From contig JAHHGX010000005.1 of NCBI GenBank assembly GCA_019359675.1, positions 16,344-80,343 on the forward strand: a stretch of 64,000 nucleotides of DNA, read 5' to 3'. A program made the position numbers and the translations under genes. Within the stretch, counting starts at the first letter, position 1; each line of letters opens with the position of its first letter. The notes under the pieces were generated by a model. That model was not told where the DNA came from. It did not search any database and saw nothing but the letters and a program-made list of their open reading frames with translations. This stretch comes from Calothrix sp. FI2-JRJ7. GTDB lineage: Bacteria > Cyanobacteriota > Cyanobacteriia > Cyanobacteriales > Nostocaceae. Positions 18,210 to 28,146 of this stretch are shown here, piece after piece.

Positions 18210-18279
18210 AGAGGATGTTTGAAAAGTGTCTGAAAAGTCAGGACAATTTATACCTTATTCGACTTTTCAAACAACCTCT
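18210..18279. mobile_element. 70-bp MITE-like inverted repeat
   Basis: Arms AGAGGATGTTTGAAAAGT (18210) and ACTTTTCAAACAACCTCT (18262) pair with one mismatch. A related sequence (GGATGTTTGAAAAGTCTAAG then GAGGTATAAAATGTCC) is found near 62.28 kb. It lies just after the precursor stop and could act as an attenuator. The remaining 220 bp before lanM hold only a short hairpin near 18360. Confidence 0.65.
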
Positions 18280-18501
18280 GAAGAGATATTCTTGCATTCG
18301 TGGGTCATCCTAACCAGACATACCCATAACAGAACATCTCCGGGAGCAACGTGACACGGTATTGTTGCAAGATTTGCAACAATGCCATGGGACACTCAAT
18401 CATCTAAATGGGCTTTTGAGCTACCTGTTACATAAATCTACTAACGCATTCTACTTGAATGACAAAAATACTTAACGCTCTTCAACAAATAGGACTAAAA
18501 A

Positions 18502-21500
18502 ATGCTAACATCAAATAAATTTGCTTTAACTCAATTAGACCTTGCAAATATTGTTGTTAATGCTAGTTATTTATCTGAACGGATAGATAATGAGCTATTT
18601 AAGATTAATGCCATTCCACCCAATAAAGAAACATTAAGCTTGGAGCGCTTAGAACATTGGTGTCGGGTAGTGGCTGGTGGAAACTGGGAAAAATTTCAAA
18701 AGCGACTGCAATGGGCAGAGTGGAATATTGATACAGTACGTTTGTCTATAAACTCAGTATGTCTCAAGGACAGTCAAACTTTACCAGACTGGGCTATCAC
18801 TTTGTCCGAGGTTATTCAAACTGCCGAATCGTTTCTTGATGAATTCAAAATCGATGCAAAGGGGGAGCTAAAATCTCAAATTCCTATTGACCCTGAAAAT
18901 CCACTACCGTTTGAAGACCTATTGCTACCAGCCTGTTTTGTAGCACGACACAAATTACTAAACTGTTTGGGGTCTGGGTCATTATCTCCTAGTTGTTTAC
19001 CTTTAGAACTGCTTGATGAAAAAGCCTACCTAGCAATGGAGCGCAACTTGCTCTCCACCTTAGTACATATCTGTGAGAAAAGCCTAGAATATGAATTTTC
19101 TCGTTCTCGTCCCTTTGGACAAAGTTTGCTTAATGTTCTCTTAAAAGATACAAAACTTAACAAAAACAAAACCTACTATCAAGCATTTGTGCAGAAACTT
19201 TTACAGGATGGAATGCTGACTTTTTTCCAAAAATATCCTGTATTGGGTAGATTGTTAGCAACGCAAATTAATTTCTGGGTTGAAGCAACAACAGAGTTTT
19301 TGCAACGTTTAAAAGCGGATTTACCGAATATTCAACAAACGCTAGCTAATTGTGAATCAACAGTAAATACTAAGTTAGGAAAAGTTATTGAAATCAAGCT
19401 GAATCTATCTGACCCTCATAAAGGAGGCCGCTGTGTCATCGCTCTAACCTTTGAGTCGGGGTTGAAGTTAGTCTACAAACCTAGAAACTTAGGTTTAGAA
19501 TTTGCTTATAACCAGTTTTTAAATTGGTGCAATGAGCAAGGTGTGCTTTTACCCTTCAAAGTTATCAAGGTTATCAATTGCCAAACCTATGGTTGGATGG
19601 AATATGTGGAGCAGTTGCCTTGTTCTGATGAAGTTGCAGCACAGCATTTTTACCAACGTGCGGGAATGCTGCTGTGCCTGCTGTATACTTTAGGAGCGGC
19701 TGACTGTCACTACGAAAACTTAATCGCCTGTGGCGAACACTTAGTGTTAGTTGACATGGAAGCGTTAATGCATCATGAGCAGAAACATCTAGAAGATTTT
19801 CCACAAGCAACAGCAATGATGGCTGTTAATGAACAGTTTTGGAAAGATTCAGTTCTCCGCACTGGATTATTACCTCGTTGGGATATTAATCAAGACAAGG
19901 GCATTGCCTATGATATCAGTGGTTTAGGAAGTGTTGACCGACAGCCATCACCTTGGCGGGTGCTGCAATGGGAATCTGTCAATACCGATAATATGCACCA
20001 AGTCTACCAGACTAAAACCATGCCAGTCGGTAAAAATGTGCCCGTTTTAAATGGGGTATCTCTGTCACCGAACAACTATCTTGAGGATTTGGTTGAGGGG
20101 TTTGGGCAAATGTATCGCTTCCTTCTAAAGCAGCGACAGTTTCTCCTAGCAAAATCTAGTCCCCTAACAGCACTCTCTAACCAACAGGTGCGATTTATCT
20201 TTAGACCTACCAAAGTTTATGCTACTGTCTTACAAAAAACTCTAGCTCCCGAATTCCTCCGAAACGGAATTGACCGCAGCATTGAACTAGATATCTTAGC
20301 CCGTGCTTTTGTGGTCACGGAGAATAAGCCAAATGCATGGCCTATTTTGGCTTCTGAACTTCGAGCAATGGAGCAACTAGATATTCCCTACTTTGGCGCC
20401 AATTCTGGCAGCAATGCCCTTAGTATTGGAGTCGAACAACCAATAGAACAGTATTTTGTCGCGCCTAGCTATACCCAAGTCATCTTGAGGCTACAAAAAT
20501 TTGATCAGACTAATTTCGCTCGGCAAGTGGCGATTATCCGAGAAACTTTTTATGCCAGAGTAGCACGCGAATCACTAGGAACTAAGCAAATAAGTGCAGA
20601 TTCTACTTTTGTAGCAGCCGATAGCTCTACATACAACATTTTGACAAATGAACAGCTACTTACCTCTGCTTGTAATATTGCCTCAGAAATTGAAGCCCAT
20701 GCGATTAGAGAAGCAGACGGCAGTGTTTATTGGATGGGCTTAAACTATATCCCCAATGTTGAACGATTCCAATTTCAGCTTCTAGATGAGAGCCTTTACA
20801 ATGGTAATTGTGGTATCGCATTATTTATAGCGGCTTTGGCTGATTTGAAAAGCTGTAGCAGCTTCCACGACCTAGCTTTCGGTGCTTTACAACCCACACG
20901 CAGAATTTTACAGATAGCCGATGCAGAATTGGCTCGAAGATGTGCTAAGAAAATTGGTATTGGTGGTGCTACTGGGCTTGGTTCGATTATCTATTCTCTC
21001 GTTAAAATCAGCCATTTCCTAAAGGAACCAGCGCTGATTGAAGATGCTCAGAGATTTACCAATTTTATTACTCTAGACCTCATTGCACAAGACCAACAGT
21101 TCGACGTGATGAATGGAACAGCAGGGTTAATTTTGGGGTTGCTGGCACTTTATAACCAGACACTGGAAAAGGAGGTTTTAGATAAAGCGATAGCCTGCGC
21201 TCAACATTTGCTAGAGCATCAGATTAGCGTTGATGGTTTACCTAGAGCTTGGAAAACCAAGGAAGGTAAGCCACTTACAGGTTTTTCTCACGGAACTGCG
21301 GGTATTGCCTATGCCTTGTTGCAGCTTTATTCGTTTACCCATGACAGCATTTATAAAGAGGCAGCTAGTGAAGGAATTGCCTACGAGCGTAGTTGCTTCT
21401 CAAGCGCTGCTGCCAACTGGCCTGACTTTCGTTCTTTTGCTCAACAAAATGGTCAACCAGGGTTTTCAGTCAGTTGGTGTCATGGCGCTCCTGGAATTGG

Positions 21501-21873
21501 GTTAGCAAGATTGGGCGCTTTATCAATATTGGACACAGAAGAAATTCGTCAAGATGTGGAAGTGGCATTGCAAACTACTCAGAAGTACGGGTTGCAGGGA
21601 GTAGACCACCTGTGCTGTGGTAACTTGGGTCGATGTGAGTTACTGTTAGTGGGGGCACAAAAACTATCGCGTCCCGCGTTACTTACGATGGCCCAACAAA
21701 AAGCAGCTTGGGTTGTAGCCAGAGCAGAACGCACAAGAGCTTATCAATTGTTTGCTAACTTGCCTAACTATGTGTTTAGCCCCTGTTTCTTTCAGGGAAC
21801 TGCTGGCATTGGCTATGAGTTACTAAGGTTGGCGTATCCAGAAGTATTACCCTCGATACTATTGTGGGAATAA
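18502..21873 (+). CDS. lanM: Class II lanthipeptide synthetase LanM (CCG type)
   Basis: 1123 residues, normal for LanM. The N-terminal dehydratase (DUF4135) has the kinase-like residues: Lys326 (KPRN), DCHYEN at about 400 and VDMEA at about 418, used to phosphorylate and eliminate Ser/Thr. The C-terminal LanC cyclase has the HG motif in FSHGTAGIAY, the zinc ligand Cys993 (WCHG) and adjacent Cys1038-Cys1039 (LCCGN). A CCG in place of the usual CHG gives three Cys ligands, as in the substrate-tolerant ProcM. It should dehydrate the precursor and close thioether rings in the cytoplasm. It lies between the precursor and an MFS exporter. No LanT (ABC transporter with C39 protease) is present. Confidence 0.95.
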   Translation: MLTSNKFALTQLDLANIVVNASYLSERIDNELFKINAIPPNKETLSLERLEHWCRVVAGGNWEKFQKRLQWAEWNIDTVRLSINSVCLKDSQTLPDWAITLSEVIQTAESFLDEFKIDAKGELKSQIPIDPENPLPFEDLLLPACFVARHKLLNCLGSGSLSPSCLPLELLDEKAYLAMERNLLSTLVHICEKSLEYEFSRSRPFGQSLLNVLLKDTKLNKNKTYYQAFVQKLLQDGMLTFFQKYPVLGRLLATQINFWVEATTEFLQRLKADLPNIQQTLANCESTVNTKLGKVIEIKLNLSDPHKGGRCVIALTFESGLKLVYKPRNLGLEFAYNQFLNWCNEQGVLLPFKVIKVINCQTYGWMEYVEQLPCSDEVAAQHFYQRAGMLLCLLYTLGAADCHYENLIACGEHLVLVDMEALMHHEQKHLEDFPQATAMMAVNEQFWKDSVLRTGLLPRWDINQDKGIAYDISGLGSVDRQPSPWRVLQWESVNTDNMHQVYQTKTMPVGKNVPVLNGVSLSPNNYLEDLVEGFGQMYRFLLKQRQFLLAKSSPLTALSNQQVRFIFRPTKVYATVLQKTLAPEFLRNGIDRSIELDILARAFVVTENKPNAWPILASELRAMEQLDIPYFGANSGSNALSIGVEQPIEQYFVAPSYTQVILRLQKFDQTNFARQVAIIRETFYARVARESLGTKQISADSTFVAADSSTYNILTNEQLLTSACNIASEIEAHAIREADGSVYWMGLNYIPNVERFQFQLLDESLYNGNCGIALFIAALADLKSCSSFHDLAFGALQPTRRILQIADAELARRCAKKIGIGGATGLGSIIYSLVKISHFLKEPALIEDAQRFTNFITLDLIAQDQQFDVMNGTAGLILGLLALYNQTLEKEVLDKAIACAQHLLEHQISVDGLPRAWKTKEGKPLTGFSHGTAGIAYALLQLYSFTHDSIYKEAASEGIAYERSCFSSAAANWPDFRSFAQQNGQPGFSVSWCHGAPGIGLARLGALSILDTEEIRQDVEVALQTTQKYGLQGVDHLCCGNLGRCELLLVGAQKLSRPALLTMAQQKAAWVVARAERTRAYQLFANLPNYVFSPCFFQGTAGIGYELLRLAYPEVLPSILLWE

Positions 21874-21915
21874 ACTCTCCAGGGTTAATAAAATGCTTCA
21901 ACAAGCGCGAAAGCT

Positions 21916-23211
21916 ATGAATATGCGAGTCTTTATTATTATCTGGTTCGGACAACTAGTTTCTCTAATTGGCTCTAACCTGACTAACTTTGCTTTAGGTC
22001 TCTGGGTATATCAACACACCGGAGCAATTACCCAGTTTGCCTTTATTTCTCTATCCATGTCCGTACCACTGATTGTAATTTCCCCTTTTGCTGGTGCTTT
22101 GGTAGACCGTTGGAACCATCGCGATTGCATGATATTCAGTGATTTTAGCGCGGGTCTAAATATACTTGCAATCGCCTTGCTCTTGCTCATAGGTCGCCTA
22201 GAAATTTGGCACATTTATTTAGCTGTTGCCATCAGTTCGACTTTACAAATTTTTCAAGGGTTAGCTTATGTAGCCACTACCACTGTGCTTGTGTCCAAAC
22301 ATAACTTGAGTCGTGCCAACGGTATGCATCAACTAGCAGGAGCTATTACTCAGCTAATCTCACCTATGCTGGGAGGGGTTCTTTTGGAAATCATTCATTT
22401 GCACGGTATTATCCTGCTTGACTTTACTACCTTTATTTTTTCCTTAATTACCCTACTTGTAGTTAGATTCCCTAGTGTAAAAATTAATACTAAAAAAGCA
22501 GGCAAAAGTTTGCTGTTTCGAGAGATTGCTTACGCCTGGACTTACATCACTGCTCGAAAAGGGCTGTTAGGACTAATGATTTTCTTCACCACCAACAGCT
22601 TTTTTATAGGAACCTTTAGCGTTCTATTTACACCCCTAGTGCTATCTCTCACCTCGCCTACTGTCCTTGGTATTATAGTATCTATAGGCGGCATAGGCTC
22701 ACTAGCGGGTAGTCTATTAATGAGTACTTGGGGAAATTCAAAGCAACTCATCTACAACTTACTCGGCTTTCAAATGTTGGGGGGATTGTGCCTCATATTT
22801 GTTGGATTACATATAAACATCCTACTCCTTACCTTTTTTCTTTTTCTCTTTTTCTTTGGCTTGCCAATTTTTTATGGATGCAATCAAGCCATTTGCCAAA
22901 AAATAATCCCACCTGACTTACAGGGAAGGGTCTTTGCGATAAAACAAATGCTTGCTAACTCATCCCGTTTATTTGCTTATCTTATTGCCGGATTATTAGC
23001 TGAAAAAGTCTTTAAACCCTTAGTACTCCCCCACAGCCCCTTGGCTGCTAGTATTGGACAAATCATCCGCACCGGGACTGGTAATGGTATTGGTTTAATG
23101 TTCATTTTCATTGGATTTCTGACTATGCTTGTAAGTATTTTAGGCTATCAGTATCCTCCCCTGCGGTCAGTTGAGGATGAATCGCCACATGATTTATTGC
23201 TGGAGAAATAA
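21916..23211 (+). CDS. MFS transporter, probable lanthipeptide exporter
   Basis: 431 residues with about 12 hydrophobic segments. GALVDRWNHRDCMIFSD is the loop 2-3 signature of major facilitator antiporters (macrolide-efflux MefA/DUF894-like group). It starts 42 bp after lanM on the same strand, so export of, or immunity to, the lanthipeptide is the likely task. The usual LanT with leader protease is missing, so leader removal must come from elsewhere. The cassette from precursor to here holds a single GGCGCC, far below the window average, which suggests later acquisition. Confidence 0.85.
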   Translation: MNMRVFIIIWFGQLVSLIGSNLTNFALGLWVYQHTGAITQFAFISLSMSVPLIVISPFAGALVDRWNHRDCMIFSDFSAGLNILAIALLLLIGRLEIWHIYLAVAISSTLQIFQGLAYVATTTVLVSKHNLSRANGMHQLAGAITQLISPMLGGVLLEIIHLHGIILLDFTTFIFSLITLLVVRFPSVKINTKKAGKSLLFREIAYAWTYITARKGLLGLMIFFTTNSFFIGTFSVLFTPLVLSLTSPTVLGIIVSIGGIGSLAGSLLMSTWGNSKQLIYNLLGFQMLGGLCLIFVGLHINILLLTFFLFLFFFGLPIFYGCNQAICQKIIPPDLQGRVFAIKQMLANSSRLFAYLIAGLLAEKVFKPLVLPHSPLAASIGQIIRTGTGNGIGLMFIFIGFLTMLVSILGYQYPPLRSVEDESPHDLLLEK

Positions 23212-23280
23212 CTATATCCTTAAGAAACTGTTGCATTGTTATTAGTGAAATTGCGTCAGTTTACATTTAAATACAATATA

Positions 23281-23310
23281 GGTCTCGGCGTTACGTGTAA
23301 CGTCGAGACC
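23281..23310. terminator. Hairpin after the lanthipeptide cassette
   Basis: GGTCTCGGCGTTAC pairs with GTAACGTCGAGACC around GT with one mismatch. The central GTTACGTGTAAC is the same as in the hairpins between the curlin-like genes at 37-38 kb. It probably ends transcription from the cassette. Confidence 0.55.
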
Positions 23311-23419
23311 TATGTTATGTTTTATAGGTGGAAGGCGCCCGTAAATAATAAATCTACTTTTACGAAATTTTGCTTTGGGCAGATGTAATTTAGATACGTG
23401 GTCGATTTGGGTGTTACCA

Positions 23420-26400
23420 ATGACAAAGTTGGTTGTTCTGAAGCTAGATGGCGACTTACAGCAGGGTGTAAGGGTAACGCTTGCAATTGCATTTGAAGGT
23501 GTTAACCCCTATAAAGAGGTTACTGCCTATTTACCACCAGTTGCAGAATTAATTACAAAAATTGACCAGTGGCGGTCAGTTTATCGTAGTTTGGGAAATT
23601 CAACCCGCGCGCTGAAAGCGATAAAAGTTAGTTATCATGGTTCCATTAACCAAAAGTGCGAGGACTGTAAAAATTCCGCTTCGGAGTTAAAAAAGCGACT
23701 AGATAACTGGTTGCGTGAGGAATCTTTTCGTCCTATACGCGAAACATGGTTGAAGGAATTGAAAGAAAATGAATTAACGCGGGTATTAATTCGCACATCG
23801 AGCCAGCAGTTGCGACAAATACCTTGGCATCTTTGGGATTTGCTGGAAGAATATCCCAATATAGAATTAGGGTTGAGTACCCCAGATTATCAATATTTCC
23901 CCAAACCGAAAACTCCGACAGAAAGAAACAAAGTTAAAATTTTGGCGATTATTGGCAATAGTACGGGTATTGATGTACACACAGACCGTAGGTTGCTCGC
24001 TTCTTTACCGGACACCGATGTGACTTTTTTAGTTCAGCCCCAACGTCACGAAATTAATGATTCTTTGTGGGAGCAACCTTGGGATATTTTGTTTTTTGCA
24101 GGTCACAGTAAAACTGTGGGAGATAGTGGTCGAATATACATCAATCAATATGAGGATTTAACTATTGATGAATTAAAGTATGGGTTGAAAAAGGCTACTA
24201 CTAACGGTTTAGCTTTAGCGATTTTTAATTCCTGCGATGGGTTGGGATTGGCATACGAGTTAGAAGCGCTACATATTCCCCAAATTATTGTCATGCGGGA
24301 ACCAGTGCCAGATGCAGCGGCACAGACATTTTTAAAGCATTTTTTAGTCGCTTTTGCTGGTGATGGTAAGCCTTTGTATCAAGCAGTAAAGGAAGCCAGG
24401 TTAAAACTGCATGGTCTTGAGGATAAATATCCCTGTGCTTCTTTGTTACCAGTGATTTGTCAAAATGCTGGTGCGGTTCCACCTGGTTGGTTAGACTTAG
24501 GTCGGCGCCCTACCCAAATTAGTCCCTATCGTGGTTTGTTTGCTTTCAAAGAAAAAGATGCACAGTTCTTTTTTGGACGGGAAACTTTCACCCAGATGTT
24601 GGTGGAAGCTGTACAAACTCAACCATTTGTTGCTGTAATTGGTTCTAGTGGCAGTGGTAAATCTAGTGTAGTGTTCGCTGGTTTGGTCAGGCGCCTGCGA
24701 GATAGTGGTAACTGGCATATTGTTGACTTTCGACCAGGTTCAAGACCTTTGTTTGCTTTAGCTACAGCACTTTCTCAAAAAGAAAGCCATTTAAGCCGCA
24801 CTGACCGCTTGCGCTCAATTAGAAACCTTGCTACTGACCTGGAGCAATGTGAAAATGGATTGCGAGATGTCGTAGATGATATTCTTTGTTATGACCCGAA
24901 CAAACGTTTGTTACTAGTTGCCGACCAGTTTGAGGAACTTTATACTCTTTGTCGAGACCCACAAGAGCGCAAAGCTTTTTTAGATAGATTACTCGAAGCC
25001 ATCACAACATGCCGTAATTTTAGTTTTGTCATCACTCTCAGGGCAGACTTTTTGGGACAAGCATTGTCTTATCGTCCTTTTGCTGATGCGTTGCAGTATG
25101 CAGACTTAAAACTTGGATCGATGACGGACTGTGAACTAGAAGCAGCGATAGAAAAGCCTGCTAATTTACTGGGGGTAACAGTTGAGGAAGGACTTGCCGA
25201 ACGTATTCTTTCTGCGGTAGGCGCCGAACCAGGTGATTTACCTTTATTAGAGTTTGCCCTAACTCAACTCTGGGCAAAACAAGTTGATGCTCAGTTAACA
25301 CATAGTGCTTATGATGAAATTGGTGGTGTAGAAGCAGCATTAGCTCGTTATGCTGATAAAGTATATAACCAACTTAATTTTGAGGAACAAGAAAGGGCGC
25401 AGCGAATTTTTATCCAGCTTGTGCATCCAGGGATGGGAGCCGAAGATACCCGTCGTGTCGCCACCCGCGCGGAGGTGGGTGAGGAAAATTGGGATTTAGT
25501 GACTTGCTTGGCCTCGGCGCGCTTAGTAATTACCGGACGCTTGGGAGATGGCAGCAAAAATGTTAATGAAACAGTGGAATTTGTCCATGAAGCGTTGATT
25601 CGCAGTTGGGGACAATTACATATATGGATGCAACAAGACCGGGACTTTCGCTGTTGGCAGGAACAGTTACGGGCGGCTCGGCGTGGTTGGGAAAATAGTA
25701 GCTTTGATGAAGGAGCGCTGTTAAGAGGAAAGCCACTAGCGGATGCAGAATATTGGCAAGGTAAACGCTTTTTAGAATTGAGTCCGCAGGAGAGGAGTTT
25801 TATTGGGCTGAGTGTGGAACTGAGGGAGCATAAAAGCAAAAAACAAAAGCGCAGGCGCCGACTTATTATCTTAGGACTTACTACTGGTTTGGTTGTAGCC
25901 ATCTTACTCGCTGTCATCGCTTGGTGGCAAGGGCAAAATGCTAATAAGAATGAAATCGAAGCTCTCAATGCCACAACAGCAGCGCAGTTAACATCAAATC
26001 AGGATTTTGATGCACTCATAACAAGTTTAAAGGCATCGAAAAAACTTAGTAATATCAGCCCCGTAGCATTTATTTTTGACGAAAAAGCTCATACCCAAAG
26101 AGAAATTAATGGTTTCTTGCAAGAAGCGGTTTACAAAGTCCAAGAACGCAATAGATTAGGACATTCAGATGAAGTTATAGATGTTACTTTTAGCCCTGAC
26201 GGTAAAATAATTGCCACTACCAGCAGAGACAAAACAGTTAAACTCTGGAGTTTGGATGGGAAAGAAATCACAACCCTTAAAGGACATAGAGTTTTAGTTC
26301 ATAGCGTTAGTTTTAGCCCAGACCAGAAAATAATTGCTACTGCAAGCTGGGACAACACTGTCAAACTTTGGACAATATCAGGTGAATTAATTACTACCCT

Positions 26401-27958
26401 TGATGCCCATGAGGAGCCAGTTTACAGTGTAAGTTTTAGTCCTAACAACCAAATATTTGCTAGTGCTGATAATGGCGGAAATGTGAAAATTTGGAATTTA
26501 AAGGGTAAAAAAATAAAAACTTTTAAAGCCCATAATCAGTCAATATTTTGTGTCAGCTTTAGCCCAGATAGCCAGACTCTTGCTACTGCCAGCGCTGATG
26601 GTACAGTCAAGCTTTGGGATTTAGATGGAAAAGAACTACAAACACTTAGAGAACACAAAGATTGGGTTTGGAATGTGAATTTTAGCCCAAATGGTAAGAT
26701 GATTGCGACTGCAAGCCAAGATGGTACAGCCAAGCTTTGGAACCTTGATGGTAAGGAAATTAAAACTTTGGATGGGCATAAAGATTCAGTTACTAGTATC
26801 AGTTTTAGCCGCGATGGCGAAATGATTGCCACTAGTAGTACTGACAAAACCGTGATTCTTTGGAATAAGAATGGTGATAAACTGCAAACCCTTACTGGAC
26901 ATAAAAATTGGGTTTGGCGAGTTAGTTTTAGTCCCGACGGTAAGCAAATTGCAACTGCCAGTAAAGACAAAAGCGTCAAACTTTGGCAGATACAAGGTAA
27001 GAAGCTCCAGGTAATTCCGCCACATAACGCTGCAATTTATAGTATTGCTTTTAGTCCGGACGGTAAGCAAATTGCTACTGCTAGTTGGGACAAAACTGTC
27101 AAAATTTGGGCGCCATCCGGTAAATTAATTCGCATTTTACCAGAACATAATAGTCCGGTAACTGATGTTAGTTTTGCTCCTGACGGACAGCAAATTGTTA
27201 CAGTGACTAACGATGGAACTGTCACTGTTTGGAATGGCGAAGGTGAGAAAATTAGGGCATTTAAAGGTCATAATGATTGGATTTGGAGCGTTAAATTTAG
27301 CCCCGACGGTCAGATTTTCGCCACTGCAAGTAAAGATAAAACTGTCAAGCTATGGAACAGAGATGGCAGCTTAGTCAAGACTCTTGAGGGACATGAAGAC
27401 ACAGTTAATAGTGTAGATTTTAGTCCGGATGGCAAAATTATTGCCACTGCTAGTTGGGACACAAATGCCAAACTTTGGACGCGAGAAGGTAAATTAACCA
27501 ATACTCTTACGGGGCATAAAGATGGAATTCATAGTATCAGTTTTAGCCCCGATGGTAAAATCATTGCCACTGCTAGCGAAGATAAAACTGTTAAACTTTG
27601 GACAAACAAAGGTGAATTTATCACTACTTTAAGAGGGCATGATGCCGGAGTTTTCCGAGTTAGATTTAGCCCGGATAGCAAGATGATAGCAACTGGCAGT
27701 TTAGACCACACAGTTAAACTTTGGAGTATAGATGGCAAAGAATTAAAAACCTATCGAGGGCACGATGATTCAGTTTGGAGTCTCAATTTTAGTCCTGAAC
27801 GACATATTCTTGCATCAGGTGACAACAATGGCAGATTGATTTTGTGGAATTTAGATTTGGAACCTGAAGAATTACGAGCTTATGGCTGTAATTGGGTACG
27901 TGATTACTTAAAAAATAATATCAATGTTGCTAATAAAGATAGGAAAATCTGTGATTAA
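23420..27958 (+). CDS. CHAT protease - NACHT-like ATPase - membrane segment - 14 WD40 repeats
   Basis: The ATG at 23420 is preferred because homologues begin KLVVLKLDGDL; this gives 1512 residues. In order: a CHAT domain with His229 (FFAGHS) and Cys272 (FNSCDG); an nSTAND/NACHT-like ATPase from about 375 with Walker A GSSGSGKSS at 408 and LLLVADQFEEL as Walker B; one membrane helix near 815-835; then 14 WD repeats of exactly 41 residues (about 914-1487), enough for two seven-bladed propellers. WD repeats probably sense a ligand, the ATPase oligomerises, and the CHAT domain cuts a target, as in caspase-like STAND proteins. It completes the second sigma-DUF1822-CHAT set, but the lanthipeptide genes now separate it from the first two. 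The repeats are highly alike, suggesting rapid turnover. Confidence 0.9.
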   Translation: MTKLVVLKLDGDLQQGVRVTLAIAFEGVNPYKEVTAYLPPVAELITKIDQWRSVYRSLGNSTRALKAIKVSYHGSINQKCEDCKNSASELKKRLDNWLREESFRPIRETWLKELKENELTRVLIRTSSQQLRQIPWHLWDLLEEYPNIELGLSTPDYQYFPKPKTPTERNKVKILAIIGNSTGIDVHTDRRLLASLPDTDVTFLVQPQRHEINDSLWEQPWDILFFAGHSKTVGDSGRIYINQYEDLTIDELKYGLKKATTNGLALAIFNSCDGLGLAYELEALHIPQIIVMREPVPDAAAQTFLKHFLVAFAGDGKPLYQAVKEARLKLHGLEDKYPCASLLPVICQNAGAVPPGWLDLGRRPTQISPYRGLFAFKEKDAQFFFGRETFTQMLVEAVQTQPFVAVIGSSGSGKSSVVFAGLVRRLRDSGNWHIVDFRPGSRPLFALATALSQKESHLSRTDRLRSIRNLATDLEQCENGLRDVVDDILCYDPNKRLLLVADQFEELYTLCRDPQERKAFLDRLLEAITTCRNFSFVITLRADFLGQALSYRPFADALQYADLKLGSMTDCELEAAIEKPANLLGVTVEEGLAERILSAVGAEPGDLPLLEFALTQLWAKQVDAQLTHSAYDEIGGVEAALARYADKVYNQLNFEEQERAQRIFIQLVHPGMGAEDTRRVATRAEVGEENWDLVTCLASARLVITGRLGDGSKNVNETVEFVHEALIRSWGQLHIWMQQDRDFRCWQEQLRAARRGWENSSFDEGALLRGKPLADAEYWQGKRFLELSPQERSFIGLSVELREHKSKKQKRRRRLIILGLTTGLVVAILLAVIAWWQGQNANKNEIEALNATTAAQLTSNQDFDALITSLKASKKLSNISPVAFIFDEKAHTQREINGFLQEAVYKVQERNRLGHSDEVIDVTFSPDGKIIATTSRDKTVKLWSLDGKEITTLKGHRVLVHSVSFSPDQKIIATASWDNTVKLWTISGELITTLDAHEEPVYSVSFSPNNQIFASADNGGNVKIWNLKGKKIKTFKAHNQSIFCVSFSPDSQTLATASADGTVKLWDLDGKELQTLREHKDWVWNVNFSPNGKMIATASQDGTAKLWNLDGKEIKTLDGHKDSVTSISFSRDGEMIATSSTDKTVILWNKNGDKLQTLTGHKNWVWRVSFSPDGKQIATASKDKSVKLWQIQGKKLQVIPPHNAAIYSIAFSPDGKQIATASWDKTVKIWAPSGKLIRILPEHNSPVTDVSFAPDGQQIVTVTNDGTVTVWNGEGEKIRAFKGHNDWIWSVKFSPDGQIFATASKDKTVKLWNRDGSLVKTLEGHEDTVNSVDFSPDGKIIATASWDTNAKLWTREGKLTNTLTGHKDGIHSISFSPDGKIIATASEDKTVKLWTNKGEFITTLRGHDAGVFRVRFSPDSKMIATGSLDHTVKLWSIDGKELKTYRGHDDSVWSLNFSPERHILASGDNNGRLILWNLDLEPEELRAYGCNWVRDYLKNNINVANKDRKICD

Positions 27959-27989
27959 GTAGGTTGGCATAAGCCACCTTACCTTTATA

Positions 27990-28036
27990 CTAAAAATAAT
28001 TAAGTAGCTATTTGATGAAGAGCTAAAAATAGTGAA
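27990..28036 (+). promoter_or_regulatory. Paired direct repeats before the LysM gene
   Basis: CTAAAAATAATTAA at 27990 and CTAAAAATAGTGAA at 28023, spaced 33 bp, about 110 bp before the start at 28147. Same arrangement as at 17607, 30042 and 32291. Confidence 0.65.
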
Positions 28037-28146
28037 CTACTAATTGAACTTATTAAGAATATAATTGATAAAAGTAAGGCAAAGTATCTCAACTTGTTTG
28101 ACGTTTTCAGATTTTCATTAAACTTAATTTACTAAAGGATACAATC

